This document shows positions 1 to 8,790 of a stretch of DNA of 64,000 nt, piece by piece (positions within the stretch are counted from its first letter, which is position 1; each line of letters opens with the position of its first letter). This DNA comes from Mesorhizobium sp. WSM3860. Its GTDB lineage: Bacteria; Pseudomonadota; Alphaproteobacteria; Rhizobiales; Rhizobiaceae. Made by a program: the position numbers and the translations under genes. The notes beneath the pieces were generated by a model, which did not search any database, was not told where the DNA came from, and saw only the letters and a program-made list of their open reading frames with translations. The stretch spans positions 124,001-188,000 of the forward strand of contig NZ_NSGF01000009.1 in NCBI RefSeq assembly GCF_002294995.1, in the 5' to 3' direction.

Positions 1-1249
1 CGGTGAACAGCGTCTTGCCGAAGCGGCCCTCATTGTGGGCGATGAGATGGGAGGCCGCGCCCAGTATATGCGCGGTGGAACGGTAGTTGCGCTCCAGCCT
101 GATGATGGTGGCGCCGGGAAAATCCTTGTCGAAGCGCAGGATGTTGTCGACCTCGGCGCCGCGCCAGCCATAGATCGACTGGTCGTCGTCGCCGACGCAG
201 CAGATGTTGACGGTGCTGGCGCCAATCTCCCCCCTTGTGGGGGAGATGTCGCCGGAGGCGACAGAGGGGGGCGCTGTCCCGCCGGCCTTTCCGCCAGAAA
301 GATTGGAGGCGCCGCGATCCTTCGCGCCCCCCTCTGTCCTGCCGGACATCTCCCCCACAAGGGGGGAGATTGGCCTGCCGCCGGCGTCAGCGCCTTTGCG
401 CCCACCACTGGGCCGCTGCGCCAGCAGCCGCAGCCACATGTACTGCGCGGTGTTGGTGTCCTGGTACTCGTCGACCAGGATGTATTTGAACTTGCGATGA
501 TAGTCCTTCAGCACATCCGGATAGGCGCGGAAGATGCGGATCGGGTGATACAGTAGATCGCCGAAGTCGCAGGAATTCAGCGTCTGGAGCCGCTCCTGAT
601 AGGCCTTGTAGAGCTGGCGCCCCTTGCCGTTGCCGAAGCTGCGCGCGTCGCCTTCCGGAATCTCGTCGGGGCCAAGGCCCTTGTTCTTCCAGTTGTCGAT
701 CATCTGCGCGAAGGTCTTGGCCGGCCAGCGCTTGTCGTCCAGATTTTCGGCCTGGATCAGCTGCTTGATCAGCCGCACCACGTCATCGGTGTCGAGGATG
801 GTGAAATCGGATTTCAATCCGGCAAGCTCGGCGTGACGGCGCAAGAGCTTGACGCCGATCGAGTGGAAGGTGCCGAGCCAGGGCATGCCCTCGACATTCT
901 GCTCGCCGATCAGCAAGCCGATGCGCTGCTTCATCTCCCGCGCGGCCTTGTTGGTGAAGGTGACCGCGAGAATCTGCGAGGGGAAGGCCCTGCCGGTGGC
1001 CAGGATGTGGGCGATGCGCGTGGTGAGCACCCGCGTCTTGCCGGTGCCGGCGCCGGCCAGCACCAGAACCGGACCCTCCGTCGTTTCGACGGCCAGCCGC
1101 TGTTCGGGATTGAGGCCGTTGAGATAATCGGGCGCACGGTTCTGCGCGCTGCGGGCAGCCATGGCGCGCGCGGCAAGGCCGGATGGGGCGGCGGACCGCG
1201 CATTCGGTTCGTCAAAAAAAAAGGGCATGTCTTCCGAAAAGCCGGACAT
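1..1249 (-). CDS. uvrD: ATP-dependent DNA helicase UvrD/PcrA, N-terminal part (runs off the left edge)
   Basis: Superfamily 1 helicase that unwinds DNA 3' to 5' in nucleotide-excision and mismatch repair. The first 416 codons are here. Start ATG at 1249 gives MSGFSEDMPFFFDEPN; a second in-frame ATG (codon 30, 1162) lies nearer the conserved core. Visible motifs: QRLAVE Q-motif (about 50-55), Walker A AGAGTGKT (65-72), Walker B DEYQDTN (260-266) and motif III GDDDQSIYGWRGA from about 353. Between Walker B and motif III there is an extra stretch of about 51 residues (about 293-343) encoded by a palindromic repeat and read through in frame. Codons 10-12 lie in a run of nine T on the coding strand (1214-1222). 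The family call is firm; how the insert affects activity is unknown. Confidence 0.93.
   Translation of the reverse strand, partial: MSGFSEDMPFFFDEPNARSAAPSGLAARAMAARSAQNRAPDYLNGLNPEQRLAVETTEGPVLVLAGAGTGKTRVLTTRIAHILATGRAFPSQILAVTFTNKAAREMKQRIGLLIGEQNVEGMPWLGTFHSIGVKLLRRHAELAGLKSDFTILDTDDVVRLIKQLIQAENLDDKRWPAKTFAQMIDNWKNKGLGPDEIPEGDARSFGNGKGRQLYKAYQERLQTLNSCDFGDLLYHPIRIFRAYPDVLKDYHRKFKYILVDEYQDTNTAQYMWLRLLAQRPSGGRKGADAGGRPISPLVGEMSGRTEGGAKDRGASNLSGGKAGGTAPPSVASGDISPTRGEIGASTVNICCVGDDDQSIYGWRGAEVDNILRFDKDFPGATIIRLERNYRSTAHILGAASHLIAHNEGRFGKTLFT
222..373. repeat. Mosaic palindromic repeat inserted in frame within uvrD
   Basis: The outer 29 bases at 222-250 and 345-373 are exact reverse complements of each other. 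Further inward the arms continue as an imperfect inverted repeat, both carrying an ACAGAGGGGGGCGC core. On the uvrD strand it is translated without a stop, giving peptides such as ISPLVGEMSGRTEGG and, from the other arm, PPSVASGDISPTRGEIG. I recognise these peptides from Mesorhizobium proteins, which suggests a genome-wide repeat family. It encodes no transposase and resembles in concept the Rickettsia palindromic elements that insert in frame in genes. Confidence 0.85.
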
Positions 1250-1429
1250 CGCCCCCGAATGTAGTGATTCGGCAGCGAAAGGCCAGAAGTGTCTCCGTTT
1301 TGTTCTAGTTGTTCCTGTTCGGGGCCGCCTTGACAGGCGCAACTTGCGAGAGAAAGCTGCCAACAGGGCAGGGACGGCACCGTTGCCTGAGAGGCGCCGG
1401 AACCGCGCAACAGTCGAAGGAGTCTCGTC

Positions 1430-3742
1430 TTGGCTGTCACCATAACCTCCCTCGTCCTTTTGCTTATCGGCCTGGTCCTCGGCGGCGGCGGCATCTGGCT
1501 GGTAACCTTAGGCGGCAGCTGGTACTACCTGATTGCCGGACTGGCATTCCTGATCACCGCCTGGCTCATTTCGCGCCGCAAATCGACGGGGCTCTGGCTC
1601 TATGCGGCGATCGTGCTCGCCTCGCTGTGCTGGGCGGTATGGGAGACCGGCTTTGACTGGTGGCAGCTCGGCCCGCGCGGCGGCATCATCGTTCTCATCG
1701 CGCTCTGGCTGCTGACGCCATGGGCCAGGCGGGGATTCACCGGTCCCGACGGACGCGCGCCGCTCATTCTGGCGGTGCTCGCCTCGCTTGCGGTGGCCGG
1801 CTATTCGATGACCGCCGATCCGAAGGACATCGGCGGCACGCTCAACACCGAAAAGGTGACGCCGACGGCCAATCTCGGCGGCGACATGCCGGCGGGCGAA
1901 TGGCATTTCTACGGCCGTACGCCGTTCGGCCAGCGTTACTCGCCGCTCGATCAGATCACGGCGGATAATGTCGCCAAGCTACAGCCGGCCTGGACCTACC
2001 GCACCGGCGACGTGAAAGGTCCTGACGACATCGGCGAGACGACCTACCAGGTGACGCCACTCAAGGTCGGTGATGCGCTCTACATCTGCACGCCGCACAA
2101 TTTCGCCATCGCCATCGATGCCGCGACCGGCAAGGAAAGGTGGCGCTACGATCCAAAGATCAAGCTCGATCCCAACCGCCAGCACCAGACCTGCCGCGGT
2201 GTTTCCTATTATGCCGATGCCAAGATCGCAGCGGGCCAGCCCTGCGCGGAACGCATCTATCTGCCGACTTCGGACGCCCGGCTGATCGCCCTCGATGCCG
2301 CGAACGGGCAAGTTTGTCCGTCCTTCGCGGAAGGCGGCACGCTGAACCTGATGGCCAACATGCCCTATCCGAAGTCGGGCTATTATTACTCGACCTCGGC
2401 GCCGCTGATCCTCGCCGGCAAAATCATCGTCGGCGGCGCGGTCAACGACAATTATTCGACCGAGGAGCCGTCCGGCGTCATCCGCGCCTATGACGCCGGC
2501 ACCGGCGCGCTGTTGTGGAATTGGGATTCCGGCAAACCGGATCAGACGACGCCGCTGCCGGCGGGGCAGAAATACACCAATAACTCGCCCAACATGTGGT
2601 CAACGGCAAGCGCCGACGAGAAGCTTGGCTTGCTCTACGTGCCGCTCGGCAACCAGACGCCCGACCAGCTCGGCATGGGCCGCAGCGCCAGTGTCGAAAA
2701 ATTCTCCTCCTCGATTACCGCGCTCGACCTCAACACCGGACAGTTGCGCTGGGTGCGCCAGACCGTGCATCACGACCTGTGGGACATGGACGTGCCGGCG
2801 CAACCGACGCTGGTCGACATCACGACGGGTAGCGGCGTGGTGCCGGCACTGGTAGGGCCGACCAAGCAGGGCGATCTCTATGTGCTCGACCGGCGCACTG
2901 GGAAACCGATCATTCCGGTGAAGGAAGTGCCGGCACCGGGCGGAGCGATCGAAGGCGACCATACCTCGCCGACGCAGCCGTCGTCCGACCTGTCGTTCAA
3001 CCCGAAGCCGCTGACCGGCGCGGACATGTGGGGCATCACCATGTTCGATCAGCTGGCGTGCCGGATCGAACTGAAGAGACTGCGTTATGAGGGACGCTAC
3101 ACGCCGCCCTCGCTGCAGGGCACCCTGGTCTATCCCGGCAATTTCGGCGTGTTCAACTGGGGCGGCGTCGCGGTCGACCCGGTGCGGCAGGTGATGTTCG
3201 GCATGCCGACTTATCTCGCTTTCACGTCGAAGCTCATTCCGCGCGCGGACGTGCCGCCGCCAGGCGACACCAAGGGCAGCGAGCAGGGGCTCAACCGCAA
3301 CGAGGGCGCGCCTTACGCGGTGGTGATGGGACCATTTCTGTCGCCGCTCGGCATTCCCTGTCAGGCGCCGCCCTGGGGCTATGTCGCCGGCGTCGACCTG
3401 AGGACCGGCCAGATCGCCTACAAGCATCGCAACGGCACCGTCTACGACATGACGCCGCTGCCGCTGCCGCTCAAGGTCGGCGTTCCAGGCATCGGCGGGC
3501 CGATGATCACGGCCGGTGGCGTCGCCTTCCTCGGGGCCGCGGTCGACGACTATGTGCGCGCATATGACCTTACGACAGGCAAGCAGCTCTGGCGCGCGAG
3601 GCTGCCGGCCGGTGGCCAGTCGACACCGATGACCTACACGGTCGCCGACGGCCGCCAGTTCGTGGTCATCGTCGCCGGCGGCCACGGCTCGGTCGGCACC
3701 AAGCCGGGCGATTATGTGATGGCTTACACGCTGGCCAAGTAG
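1430..3742 (+). CDS. gcd: Membrane-bound PQQ-dependent glucose dehydrogenase (quinoprotein)
   Basis: Oxidises glucose and other aldoses to the lactone in the periplasm, passing electrons to ubiquinone. 770 residues, close to the roughly 800 usual for the family. Residues 1-130 hold about five hydrophobic segments forming the membrane anchor; the rest is a PQQ propeller domain with repeated Trp-docking-like blades (for example AIDAATGKERWRYD and ALDLNTGQLRWVRQ). Start is TTG at 1430 with GAAGGAG about eight bases upstream; no ATG serves better. No pqq biosynthesis gene is in the window, so whether the cell makes PQQ cannot be judged here. In rhizobia this enzyme drives gluconate production and phosphate solubilisation. 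The gene stands alone. Confidence 0.93.
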   Translation: MAVTITSLVLLLIGLVLGGGGIWLVTLGGSWYYLIAGLAFLITAWLISRRKSTGLWLYAAIVLASLCWAVWETGFDWWQLGPRGGIIVLIALWLLTPWARRGFTGPDGRAPLILAVLASLAVAGYSMTADPKDIGGTLNTEKVTPTANLGGDMPAGEWHFYGRTPFGQRYSPLDQITADNVAKLQPAWTYRTGDVKGPDDIGETTYQVTPLKVGDALYICTPHNFAIAIDAATGKERWRYDPKIKLDPNRQHQTCRGVSYYADAKIAAGQPCAERIYLPTSDARLIALDAANGQVCPSFAEGGTLNLMANMPYPKSGYYYSTSAPLILAGKIIVGGAVNDNYSTEEPSGVIRAYDAGTGALLWNWDSGKPDQTTPLPAGQKYTNNSPNMWSTASADEKLGLLYVPLGNQTPDQLGMGRSASVEKFSSSITALDLNTGQLRWVRQTVHHDLWDMDVPAQPTLVDITTGSGVVPALVGPTKQGDLYVLDRRTGKPIIPVKEVPAPGGAIEGDHTSPTQPSSDLSFNPKPLTGADMWGITMFDQLACRIELKRLRYEGRYTPPSLQGTLVYPGNFGVFNWGGVAVDPVRQVMFGMPTYLAFTSKLIPRADVPPPGDTKGSEQGLNRNEGAPYAVVMGPFLSPLGIPCQAPPWGYVAGVDLRTGQIAYKHRNGTVYDMTPLPLPLKVGVPGIGGPMITAGGVAFLGAAVDDYVRAYDLTTGKQLWRARLPAGGQSTPMTYTVADGRQFVVIVAGGHGSVGTKPGDYVMAYTLAK

Positions 3743-3906
3743 ACAAAGGTATCCGGACTTCAGAGGCCGAGATGGCGCCTCAGGCTAGGCACCTGACCCA
3801 GCACCTGATTGGTGAGGTCCGGGCCGGCGGTGTCGTCGCCGGTATATGACTGGACCGCGCGAGTTCCAACCCTATCTTGCGCGTCAAACAGCCGTCGAGG
3901 AGAGCC

Positions 3907-4809
3907 ATGACCCAACCTGTTGCCAAGCCCGTCATCACGCAGCCCATCATCACTCAGGCGATGATCGACGCCTATGACGAATACACGCATCTGACGCTCG
4001 ACCGGCGGCGCTTCATGGAGCAATTGACCAGGCTCGCCGGATCGGGTGCCGCGGCTGCCGCGATCGCGCCGATGCTGGCGGCGAATTCGGCCCAGGCGGC
4101 GATCGTCGCCGAGGAGGATCCAAGGGTGAAGGGCGAAGACATCACCTATCCCGGCAGCAGCGGCGAGATGAAGGGCTATCTGGTCAAGCCGGCGAACCAG
4201 TCTGGCAAACTCGGCACAGTGATCGTGATCCATGAGAACCGAGGGCTCAATCCGCATATTCGCGACGTCGCCCGGCGCGTGGCGCTGGAAGGCTTCGTCG
4301 CGCTGGCGCCGGACTTCCTGTCGCCGCTAGGCGGCACGCCCGCCGACGAGGACAAGGCGCGCGACATGTTCGGCAAGCTCGATGCCGCTCAAGTCGCGGC
4401 CGACGGCGTCGCGACGGTCGCCTATCTCAAGGCTTACCAAGACAGCAACGGCAAAGTCGGCGCGGTCGGCTTCTGCTGGGGCGGCGGCACCGTGAACACG
4501 CTTGCCGTCAGCGCGCCGGACCTCAGCGCCGGTGTGGCCTATTACGGCATGCAGCCGAAGGCCGAGGATGTGCCGAAGATCAAGGCGGCGCTGCTGTTGC
4601 ATTATGCCGGGCTGGACGAGCGCATCGACGCCGGCATCGACGCCTACAGGAAGGCCCTCGATGCCGCGCATGTCGAATACACCGTCTATGTCTATGACGG
4701 CGTCAACCACGCCTTCAACAACGACACCTCGGCCGCGCGCTACGACAAGAAGGCGGCCGATCTGGCCTGGGGGAGGACGGTCGCCTTCCTTAAGCAGAAG
4801 CTGGGATAA
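3907..4809 (+). CDS. Dienelactone hydrolase family protein with Tat-type signal
   Basis: Alpha/beta hydrolase of the dienelactone hydrolase family, 300 residues. The catalytic triad is visible: Cys190 in GFCWGGG, Asp237 in AGLDERID and His268 in GVNHAFNND. Residues 31-65 read LDRRRFMEQ followed by a hydrophobic Ala-rich segment ending ANSAQA, a twin-arginine export signal placed unusually far in (about 30 residues precede it). Start chosen at ATG 3907 because AGGAGAG lies just upstream; a GTG 30 bases earlier lacks a ribosome site. Probably a periplasmic hydrolase; the substrate is not predictable, and chlorocatechol degradation should not be assumed as no such pathway genes are adjacent. Confidence 0.85.
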   Translation: MTQPVAKPVITQPIITQAMIDAYDEYTHLTLDRRRFMEQLTRLAGSGAAAAAIAPMLAANSAQAAIVAEEDPRVKGEDITYPGSSGEMKGYLVKPANQSGKLGTVIVIHENRGLNPHIRDVARRVALEGFVALAPDFLSPLGGTPADEDKARDMFGKLDAAQVAADGVATVAYLKAYQDSNGKVGAVGFCWGGGTVNTLAVSAPDLSAGVAYYGMQPKAEDVPKIKAALLLHYAGLDERIDAGIDAYRKALDAAHVEYTVYVYDGVNHAFNNDTSAARYDKKAADLAWGRTVAFLKQKLG

Positions 4810-4818
4810 CACGATGAC

Positions 4819-5736
4819 CTAGGCATCGGTCGCTGGCTTGTGCGTCGCGACGCCAGTTACAACCAGCGCGATGCCGAGGCAATCGGTGAGGCTCGGAACC
4901 TGCCTGAGCACGACGACGCCGATGAGCGTTGCGCTGAGCGGCAAGAGCGATAGCATGAGCGCGAAGCTCGCGCGCGGCAGCCGCGCCATGGCGAGCTGGT
5001 CGCAGATATAGGGGATGACCGAGGAGCAGATGCCGACGCCGATGCCGGCGATCAGCAGTTGCGGGGCCGAGAAGGCTGGCAGCGCCTCGCTGAAGCCGAC
5101 CGGCAGCACGACGAGGAAGGCGATCGCCATGGCGGTACCGAGGCCGGCGATGCCGAGGCCGGTTCGGGCGATGCGGTGGCCCAAAACGATATAGCCGATG
5201 AACAGCGCGCCGTTGAGAAAGGCCCAGAACAGGCCGACGGGATCGCTGGACCATTTGACACCAATCAGCAGCAACGTACCGGCGGCGGCGATGGCGAGCG
5301 CCGCGAAATTGCCCGGGCTTCTGAGGCCGACCAGCGCGACGCCAATGGTGCCGACGAATTCGATCGCGGCGACCAGCGAGATCGGCAGGCGGTCGAGAGC
5401 CAGATAGAAGGAGCAGTTCATCACCGCCAGGCAGGCGCCGAAGGCCAACAGCAGCAGGCGGGCCGAGCGGTCGGCGTGCGTGAAAACCGTCCATGGCCTG
5501 GTAAGCGGCGCGAAGACGAGCGCGGCCGTGGCGATGCGCAGCCAGGCCATGCCGAGCACGCCAACCTGAGCGAACAGCAGCACGGCGAAGGCCGGCCCGA
5601 GATAGTGGAAGATCGCGCTGACGCAGAACCAGACATGTGGCGGCAGTGCATCGGCCGGTCCAGCGAGGGCGGGGCGCGCAGCGTCGATGTCGCTGCGGGC
5701 CCGGTTTGTCGGACGAACTTGCGCTTCAGTATTCAT
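4819..5736 (-). CDS. EamA/RhtA-type DMT exporter
   Basis: Drug/metabolite transporter with two EamA repeats and about ten hydrophobic segments over 305 residues; the N-terminal 35 residues are polar. The pattern (FHYLGPAFAVLLF and GTIGVALVGLRSPGNF) resembles RhtA-like amino-acid exporters. It is divergent from an Lrp/AsnC regulator 88 bases away, a common arrangement for amino-acid exporters controlled by their own Lrp sensor. Substrate is inferred only; threonine, homoserine or another amino acid would fit. Confidence 0.82.
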   Translation of the reverse strand: MNTEAQVRPTNRARSDIDAARPALAGPADALPPHVWFCVSAIFHYLGPAFAVLLFAQVGVLGMAWLRIATAALVFAPLTRPWTVFTHADRSARLLLLAFGACLAVMNCSFYLALDRLPISLVAAIEFVGTIGVALVGLRSPGNFAALAIAAAGTLLLIGVKWSSDPVGLFWAFLNGALFIGYIVLGHRIARTGLGIAGLGTAMAIAFLVVLPVGFSEALPAFSAPQLLIAGIGVGICSSVIPYICDQLAMARLPRASFALMLSLLPLSATLIGVVVLRQVPSLTDCLGIALVVTGVATHKPATDA

Positions 5737-5824
5737 AAGGTCATTATCGCAGGCGAACTTCGCGACTTATATGGATGATGAGCGATTCTGATCGCCGCTC
5801 ACCTTCTGAAGAAAAGAGAATTCT

Positions 5825-6301
5825 TTGAAACGCCTTCGAAATGAAAATGGCGATCTGGATGCGGCGGACCTGAAGATTCTGCGACTCCTGGAAAAGGATG
5901 CGCGCACCAGCACGGCGGAGTTGGCGCGCGCCGTCGGGCTCTCGGCGCCGAGCGTAGCCGAACGCATTCGCAAGCTGCAGGAGAATGGCGTGATCGAAGC
6001 CTATACGGTGAAGATCAATCCGGCGGCGCTCGGCATGAAGCTGTCGGCATGGCTCAGGATCCGGCCCGTGCCCGGGCAACTCGCCGTGGTGGCCGAGATC
6101 ATCCGCGACCTGACGGAAATCGCGCAGTGTGACCGGGTGACCGGCGAGGATTGCTTCATCGCGCTCGCGCATGTCGGCTCGGTGGCCGAATTGGAGCGGG
6201 TGATCGACAAAATCATCCCCTATGCGATGACCAACACCGCCATCATACAGTCGTCGCCGGTCGAGCCGCGCTCGCCGCTTGGCAATTTAAGGGAGCGCTG
6301 A
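5825..6301 (+). CDS. Lrp/AsnC family transcriptional regulator
   Basis: 158 residues. An N-terminal AsnC-type winged helix-turn-helix (about 10-65: LDAADLKILRLLEKDAR, then SAPSVAERIRKLQENGVI) is followed by a RAM/ligand-binding ferredoxin-like fold (about 75-150, with GEDCFIALAHV). Start is TTG 5825; an ATG nearby is out of frame. Probably controls the divergent EamA exporter in response to an amino acid. Its last 15 bases overlap the 3' end of the convergent small gene. Confidence 0.88.
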   Translation: MKRLRNENGDLDAADLKILRLLEKDARTSTAELARAVGLSAPSVAERIRKLQENGVIEAYTVKINPAALGMKLSAWLRIRPVPGQLAVVAEIIRDLTEIAQCDRVTGEDCFIALAHVGSVAELERVIDKIIPYAMTNTAIIQSSPVEPRSPLGNLRER

Positions 6302-6502
6302 AGGCTCAGTGTGACCGCGTCTCATGCGCGCCTGCTTGAGTATCGCGCGCCAGCGGATCATGTCGAAGGGGATGGGCTCGTTGTTGTTGGCGATGTGGAA
6401 GATCTCGTTGTTGACGTTCTTCAACGATCGCCAGAAATCATAGTCGGTGATGCGCGGATCGGCCGCCAACCGCTCCACTTCGACCTTGATGTCGGTTTTC
6501 AT
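6287..6502 (-). CDS. Small conserved-looking hypothetical protein (71 aa)
   Basis: Acidic/basic mixed 71-residue protein, MKTDIKVEVERLAADPRI, with an aromatic centre (DYDFWRSLKNVNNE). Start at 6502 has GAGGAC eight bases upstream; a start at 6517 is less well placed. Codon use resembles the neighbours and it fills an otherwise empty gap, so it is probably real. I do not recognise the family. It overlaps the end of the Lrp gene tail to tail. Confidence 0.6.
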   Translation of the reverse strand: MKTDIKVEVERLAADPRITDYDFWRSLKNVNNEIFHIANNNEPIPFDMIRWRAILKQARMRRGHTEPSALP

Positions 6503-6614
6503 GCACTGTCCTCGCACCGCATTCCGCCTGCCGCCCCGCGCGTAAACCCGGTGCGGCGGTTTTCGAACGCGCCACTGAGTCGTTCAACAGACTCAATCGG
6601 CTTGTTCACGTTAA

Positions 6615-6629
6615 AACCTTGGTAAGGTT
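6615..6629. promoter_or_regulatory. Palindrome AACCTT-GGT-AAGGTT with GTTAA flanks
   Basis: A perfect six-plus-six inverted repeat with a three-base spacer, flanked by GTTAA and TTAAC, so GGTTAA/TTAACC half-sites face outward. It lies between the thioesterase 3' end and the small hypothetical gene that is transcribed away from it. GGTTAA half-sites recall CtrA boxes of alphaproteobacteria, but the full TTAA-N7-TTAAC spacing is absent. Confidence 0.3.
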
Positions 6630-6648
6630 AACGCGGGTGTCCGGGTTT

Positions 6649-7134
6649 TCAAGCGCTCTTGCGTTTGATGCCGATCGAACGGCCGGCACGCTCCGGCATC
6701 GGCAGCGCGGCGTGGGCGGCGCGCATGGCTTCAACCTGTGCCATCACATCGGCCGGGAAGGGAGCGACCTTCGGCCCGGCCATGTCGACATGCAGCGCAA
6801 GCTGCTCGGACGTCGCGGCCAGCCATCCGTCGACGTGGCGAATCTCCTGATAGGCCCTCAGCCGCTTCTCGTCATGGTCGATGAGCTGGAAGGAGACCTT
6901 CACCTTGTGGTCGAGGTGAAGCTCCTGCACGTAGCAGACATGGACCTCGGCCGTGTAGATGGTGAGGCGGCGCTCCTTGGCATAGTTCGGCCCCATGCCC
7001 ATCAGCTCGAACGCCTCGTCCGAGCAGCGGTCGAACAGCACGTTGTAATAGGCCATGTTGAGATGGCCGTTATAGTCGATCCAGTTCTTCTCGATCGCCA
7101 TCGGGCTGGAAATGATCGGCGCGGGCATCGTCAT
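6649..7134 (-). CDS. Thioesterase family protein (4HBT hot-dog fold)
   Basis: 161-residue hot-dog thioesterase. The signature WIDYNGHLNMAYYNVLFDR near the N terminus holds the Asp/Asn-Gly-His catalytic region of 4-hydroxybenzoyl-CoA-type enzymes, and HVCYVQELHLDHKVKVSFQL fits the central helix and strand. Start ATG 7134 has AAGGAAAG upstream. Related proteins are associated with carnitine/betainyl-CoA metabolism in rhizobia; no carnitine gene is adjacent, so the substrate is open. Divergent from the FAD oxidase gene. Confidence 0.85.
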   Translation of the reverse strand: MTMPAPIISSPMAIEKNWIDYNGHLNMAYYNVLFDRCSDEAFELMGMGPNYAKERRLTIYTAEVHVCYVQELHLDHKVKVSFQLIDHDEKRLRAYQEIRHVDGWLAATSEQLALHVDMAGPKVAPFPADVMAQVEAMRAAHAALPMPERAGRSIGIKRKSA

Positions 7135-7196
7135 CTGGCTTTCCTTGATCGTCGCTGGACAGGGCGTGGCTGGTGAGGTTCTCTTCGCTCTGGCGC

Positions 7197-7233
7197 AAAT
7201 CCGGAGCTTCACTCTTTTCCTGGAATTGCTTTA
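7197..7233. repeat. Short intergenic repeat, copy 1
   Basis: Contains CTTTTCCTGGAATTGCT, shared in diverged form with sequences near 12,760-12,812 (opposite orientation), 24,733-24,794 and 51,340-51,428. All four sit between genes. The full family consensus appears to be a run with CGGAAAACCG followed by TTTTCCTGGAATTGC. Confidence 0.5.
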
Positions 7234-7290
7234 GGCATCATCCATAGCTGCATTACAAGAGTGGCCGCTGGTCCATTCGCGGAGGAATTC

Positions 7291-8703
7291 ATGGCTTTGA
7301 GCGACCTCAACCCCGTCGAGCGCAACGAGCAAGGCATCGCCGCCGCGCTCGGCATCCTCAAGCAGCGGTTCGGCGAGCGCTTTCAGACCGGCGAGGCGAT
7401 CCGCGACCAGCATGCGCACACAACGACCTACATCCCGACCCAGGCGCCGGACGGCGTCGTGTTCGCCGAAACCACGCCGGAAGTGCAGGAGATCGTGCGC
7501 ACCTGCGCCGCGCACCGCGTCCCGGTCATCGCCTTCGGCGTGGGCTCCTCGCTCGAAGGCCACACCAATGCGCCGGGCGGCGGCATCTCGATCGACACCT
7601 CTCGCATGAACCGCATCCTCTCGGTTAATCCGCAGGATCTCGACTGCACGGTCGAGCCCGGAGTGACACGCGAGGACCTCAACCGGCATTTGCGCGACAC
7701 CGGCCTGTTCTTCCCGATCGATCCCGGCGCCAATGCCTCGCTGGGCGGCATGGCGGCGACACGGGCGTCGGGCACCAATGCCGTGCGCTACGGCACGATG
7801 CGCGAGAACGTGCTGTCGCTAACCGCGGTGATGGCGGACGGCGAGGCGGTGACGACCGGCAAGCGGGCGAAGAAAAGCTCGGCCGGCTACGACCTGACGC
7901 GGCTTTTGGTCGGCTCGGAAGGCACGCTCGGCATCATCACATCACTGACGCTCAGGCTGCAGGGCATTCCGCAGGCGATCTCCGGTGGCGTCTGCCCGTT
8001 CCCGACCTTGGAGGCCGCATGCAACGCAGTGATAGCGACCATCCAGATGGGCATCCCGGTGGCGCGCATCGAACTGGTCAACGCGCTGCAGATGCGGGCA
8101 ATGAAGAATTATTCCAAGCTCGACTATCCCGAGAGCCCTTGCCTGTTCGTGGAGTTCCATGGCAGCGACGCCGGGGTCGCCGAACAGGCAGAGACTTTCG
8201 GCATGATTGCCGAGGAAAATGGTGGCGGGCCGTTCCTGTGGACCAGCGTCACCGAGGAGCGGACGAAGCTCTGGAAGGCGCGGCACGACGCCTACTGGTC
8301 GTCGCTGACGCTGCGCCCCGGCGCCAAGGGGCTTTCGACCGATGTCTGCGTGCCGATCTCGCGGCTTGCCGAATGCGTCACGGAGACCGAAGCCGACATT
8401 GCCGAAATGGGCCTGATCGCGCCCATCGTCGGCCACGCCGGCGACGGCAATTTCCACGTGCTGGTGCTGATGGATGTCGACAGCCCGCAGGAGATCGCGC
8501 TCGCCGAAAGATTCGTCGCGCGGCTCAACATGCGGGCGATCGCCATGGAAGGCACCTGCACCGGCGAGCACGGCATCGGCCAGGGCAAGGTGGGCTTCCT
8601 GCGCCACGAGCTCGGCCACGGCGTGGACGTCATGCGCACGATCAAGCAGGCGCTCGATCCGCTGAACATCATGAACCCCGGCAAGATCTTGCCGCGAGCC
8701 TAG
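7291..8703 (+). CDS. FAD-binding oxidoreductase, GlcD/D-lactate dehydrogenase (cytochrome) type
   Basis: 470 residues. N-terminal PCMH FAD domain (about 50-220, with FGVGSSLEGHTNAPGGG and DPGANASLGGMAATRASGT) and C-terminal FAD-oxidase domain ending in GHAGDGNFH (metal and substrate region) and TGEHGIGQGK, the standard signature of D-2-hydroxyacid dehydrogenases. The likely reaction is oxidation of D-lactate or a similar 2-hydroxyacid with electrons to cytochrome c or quinone. Start ATG 7291 follows GGAGGA; an upstream GTG (7261) is unlikely. No GlcE/GlcF subunits follow, so a stand-alone D-lactate dehydrogenase is more likely than glycolate oxidase. Confidence 0.87.
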   Translation: MALSDLNPVERNEQGIAAALGILKQRFGERFQTGEAIRDQHAHTTTYIPTQAPDGVVFAETTPEVQEIVRTCAAHRVPVIAFGVGSSLEGHTNAPGGGISIDTSRMNRILSVNPQDLDCTVEPGVTREDLNRHLRDTGLFFPIDPGANASLGGMAATRASGTNAVRYGTMRENVLSLTAVMADGEAVTTGKRAKKSSAGYDLTRLLVGSEGTLGIITSLTLRLQGIPQAISGGVCPFPTLEAACNAVIATIQMGIPVARIELVNALQMRAMKNYSKLDYPESPCLFVEFHGSDAGVAEQAETFGMIAEENGGGPFLWTSVTEERTKLWKARHDAYWSSLTLRPGAKGLSTDVCVPISRLAECVTETEADIAEMGLIAPIVGHAGDGNFHVLVLMDVDSPQEIALAERFVARLNMRAIAMEGTCTGEHGIGQGKVGFLRHELGHGVDVMRTIKQALDPLNIMNPGKILPRA

Positions 8704-8790
8704 AAGCCGGCGGTTGCAGCCGAATTGCCTCTTTATCGCCGCGCGGATGCGGGTAGAGTGCGGCTGACTTCAATCCTGGCTCGGGAGCCG

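Noticed and set aside
6615-6629. A CtrA binding site
   Set aside because: The GGTTAA half-sites are present, but the TTAA-N7-TTAAC spacing needed for CtrA is not, so only a generic palindrome is listed.
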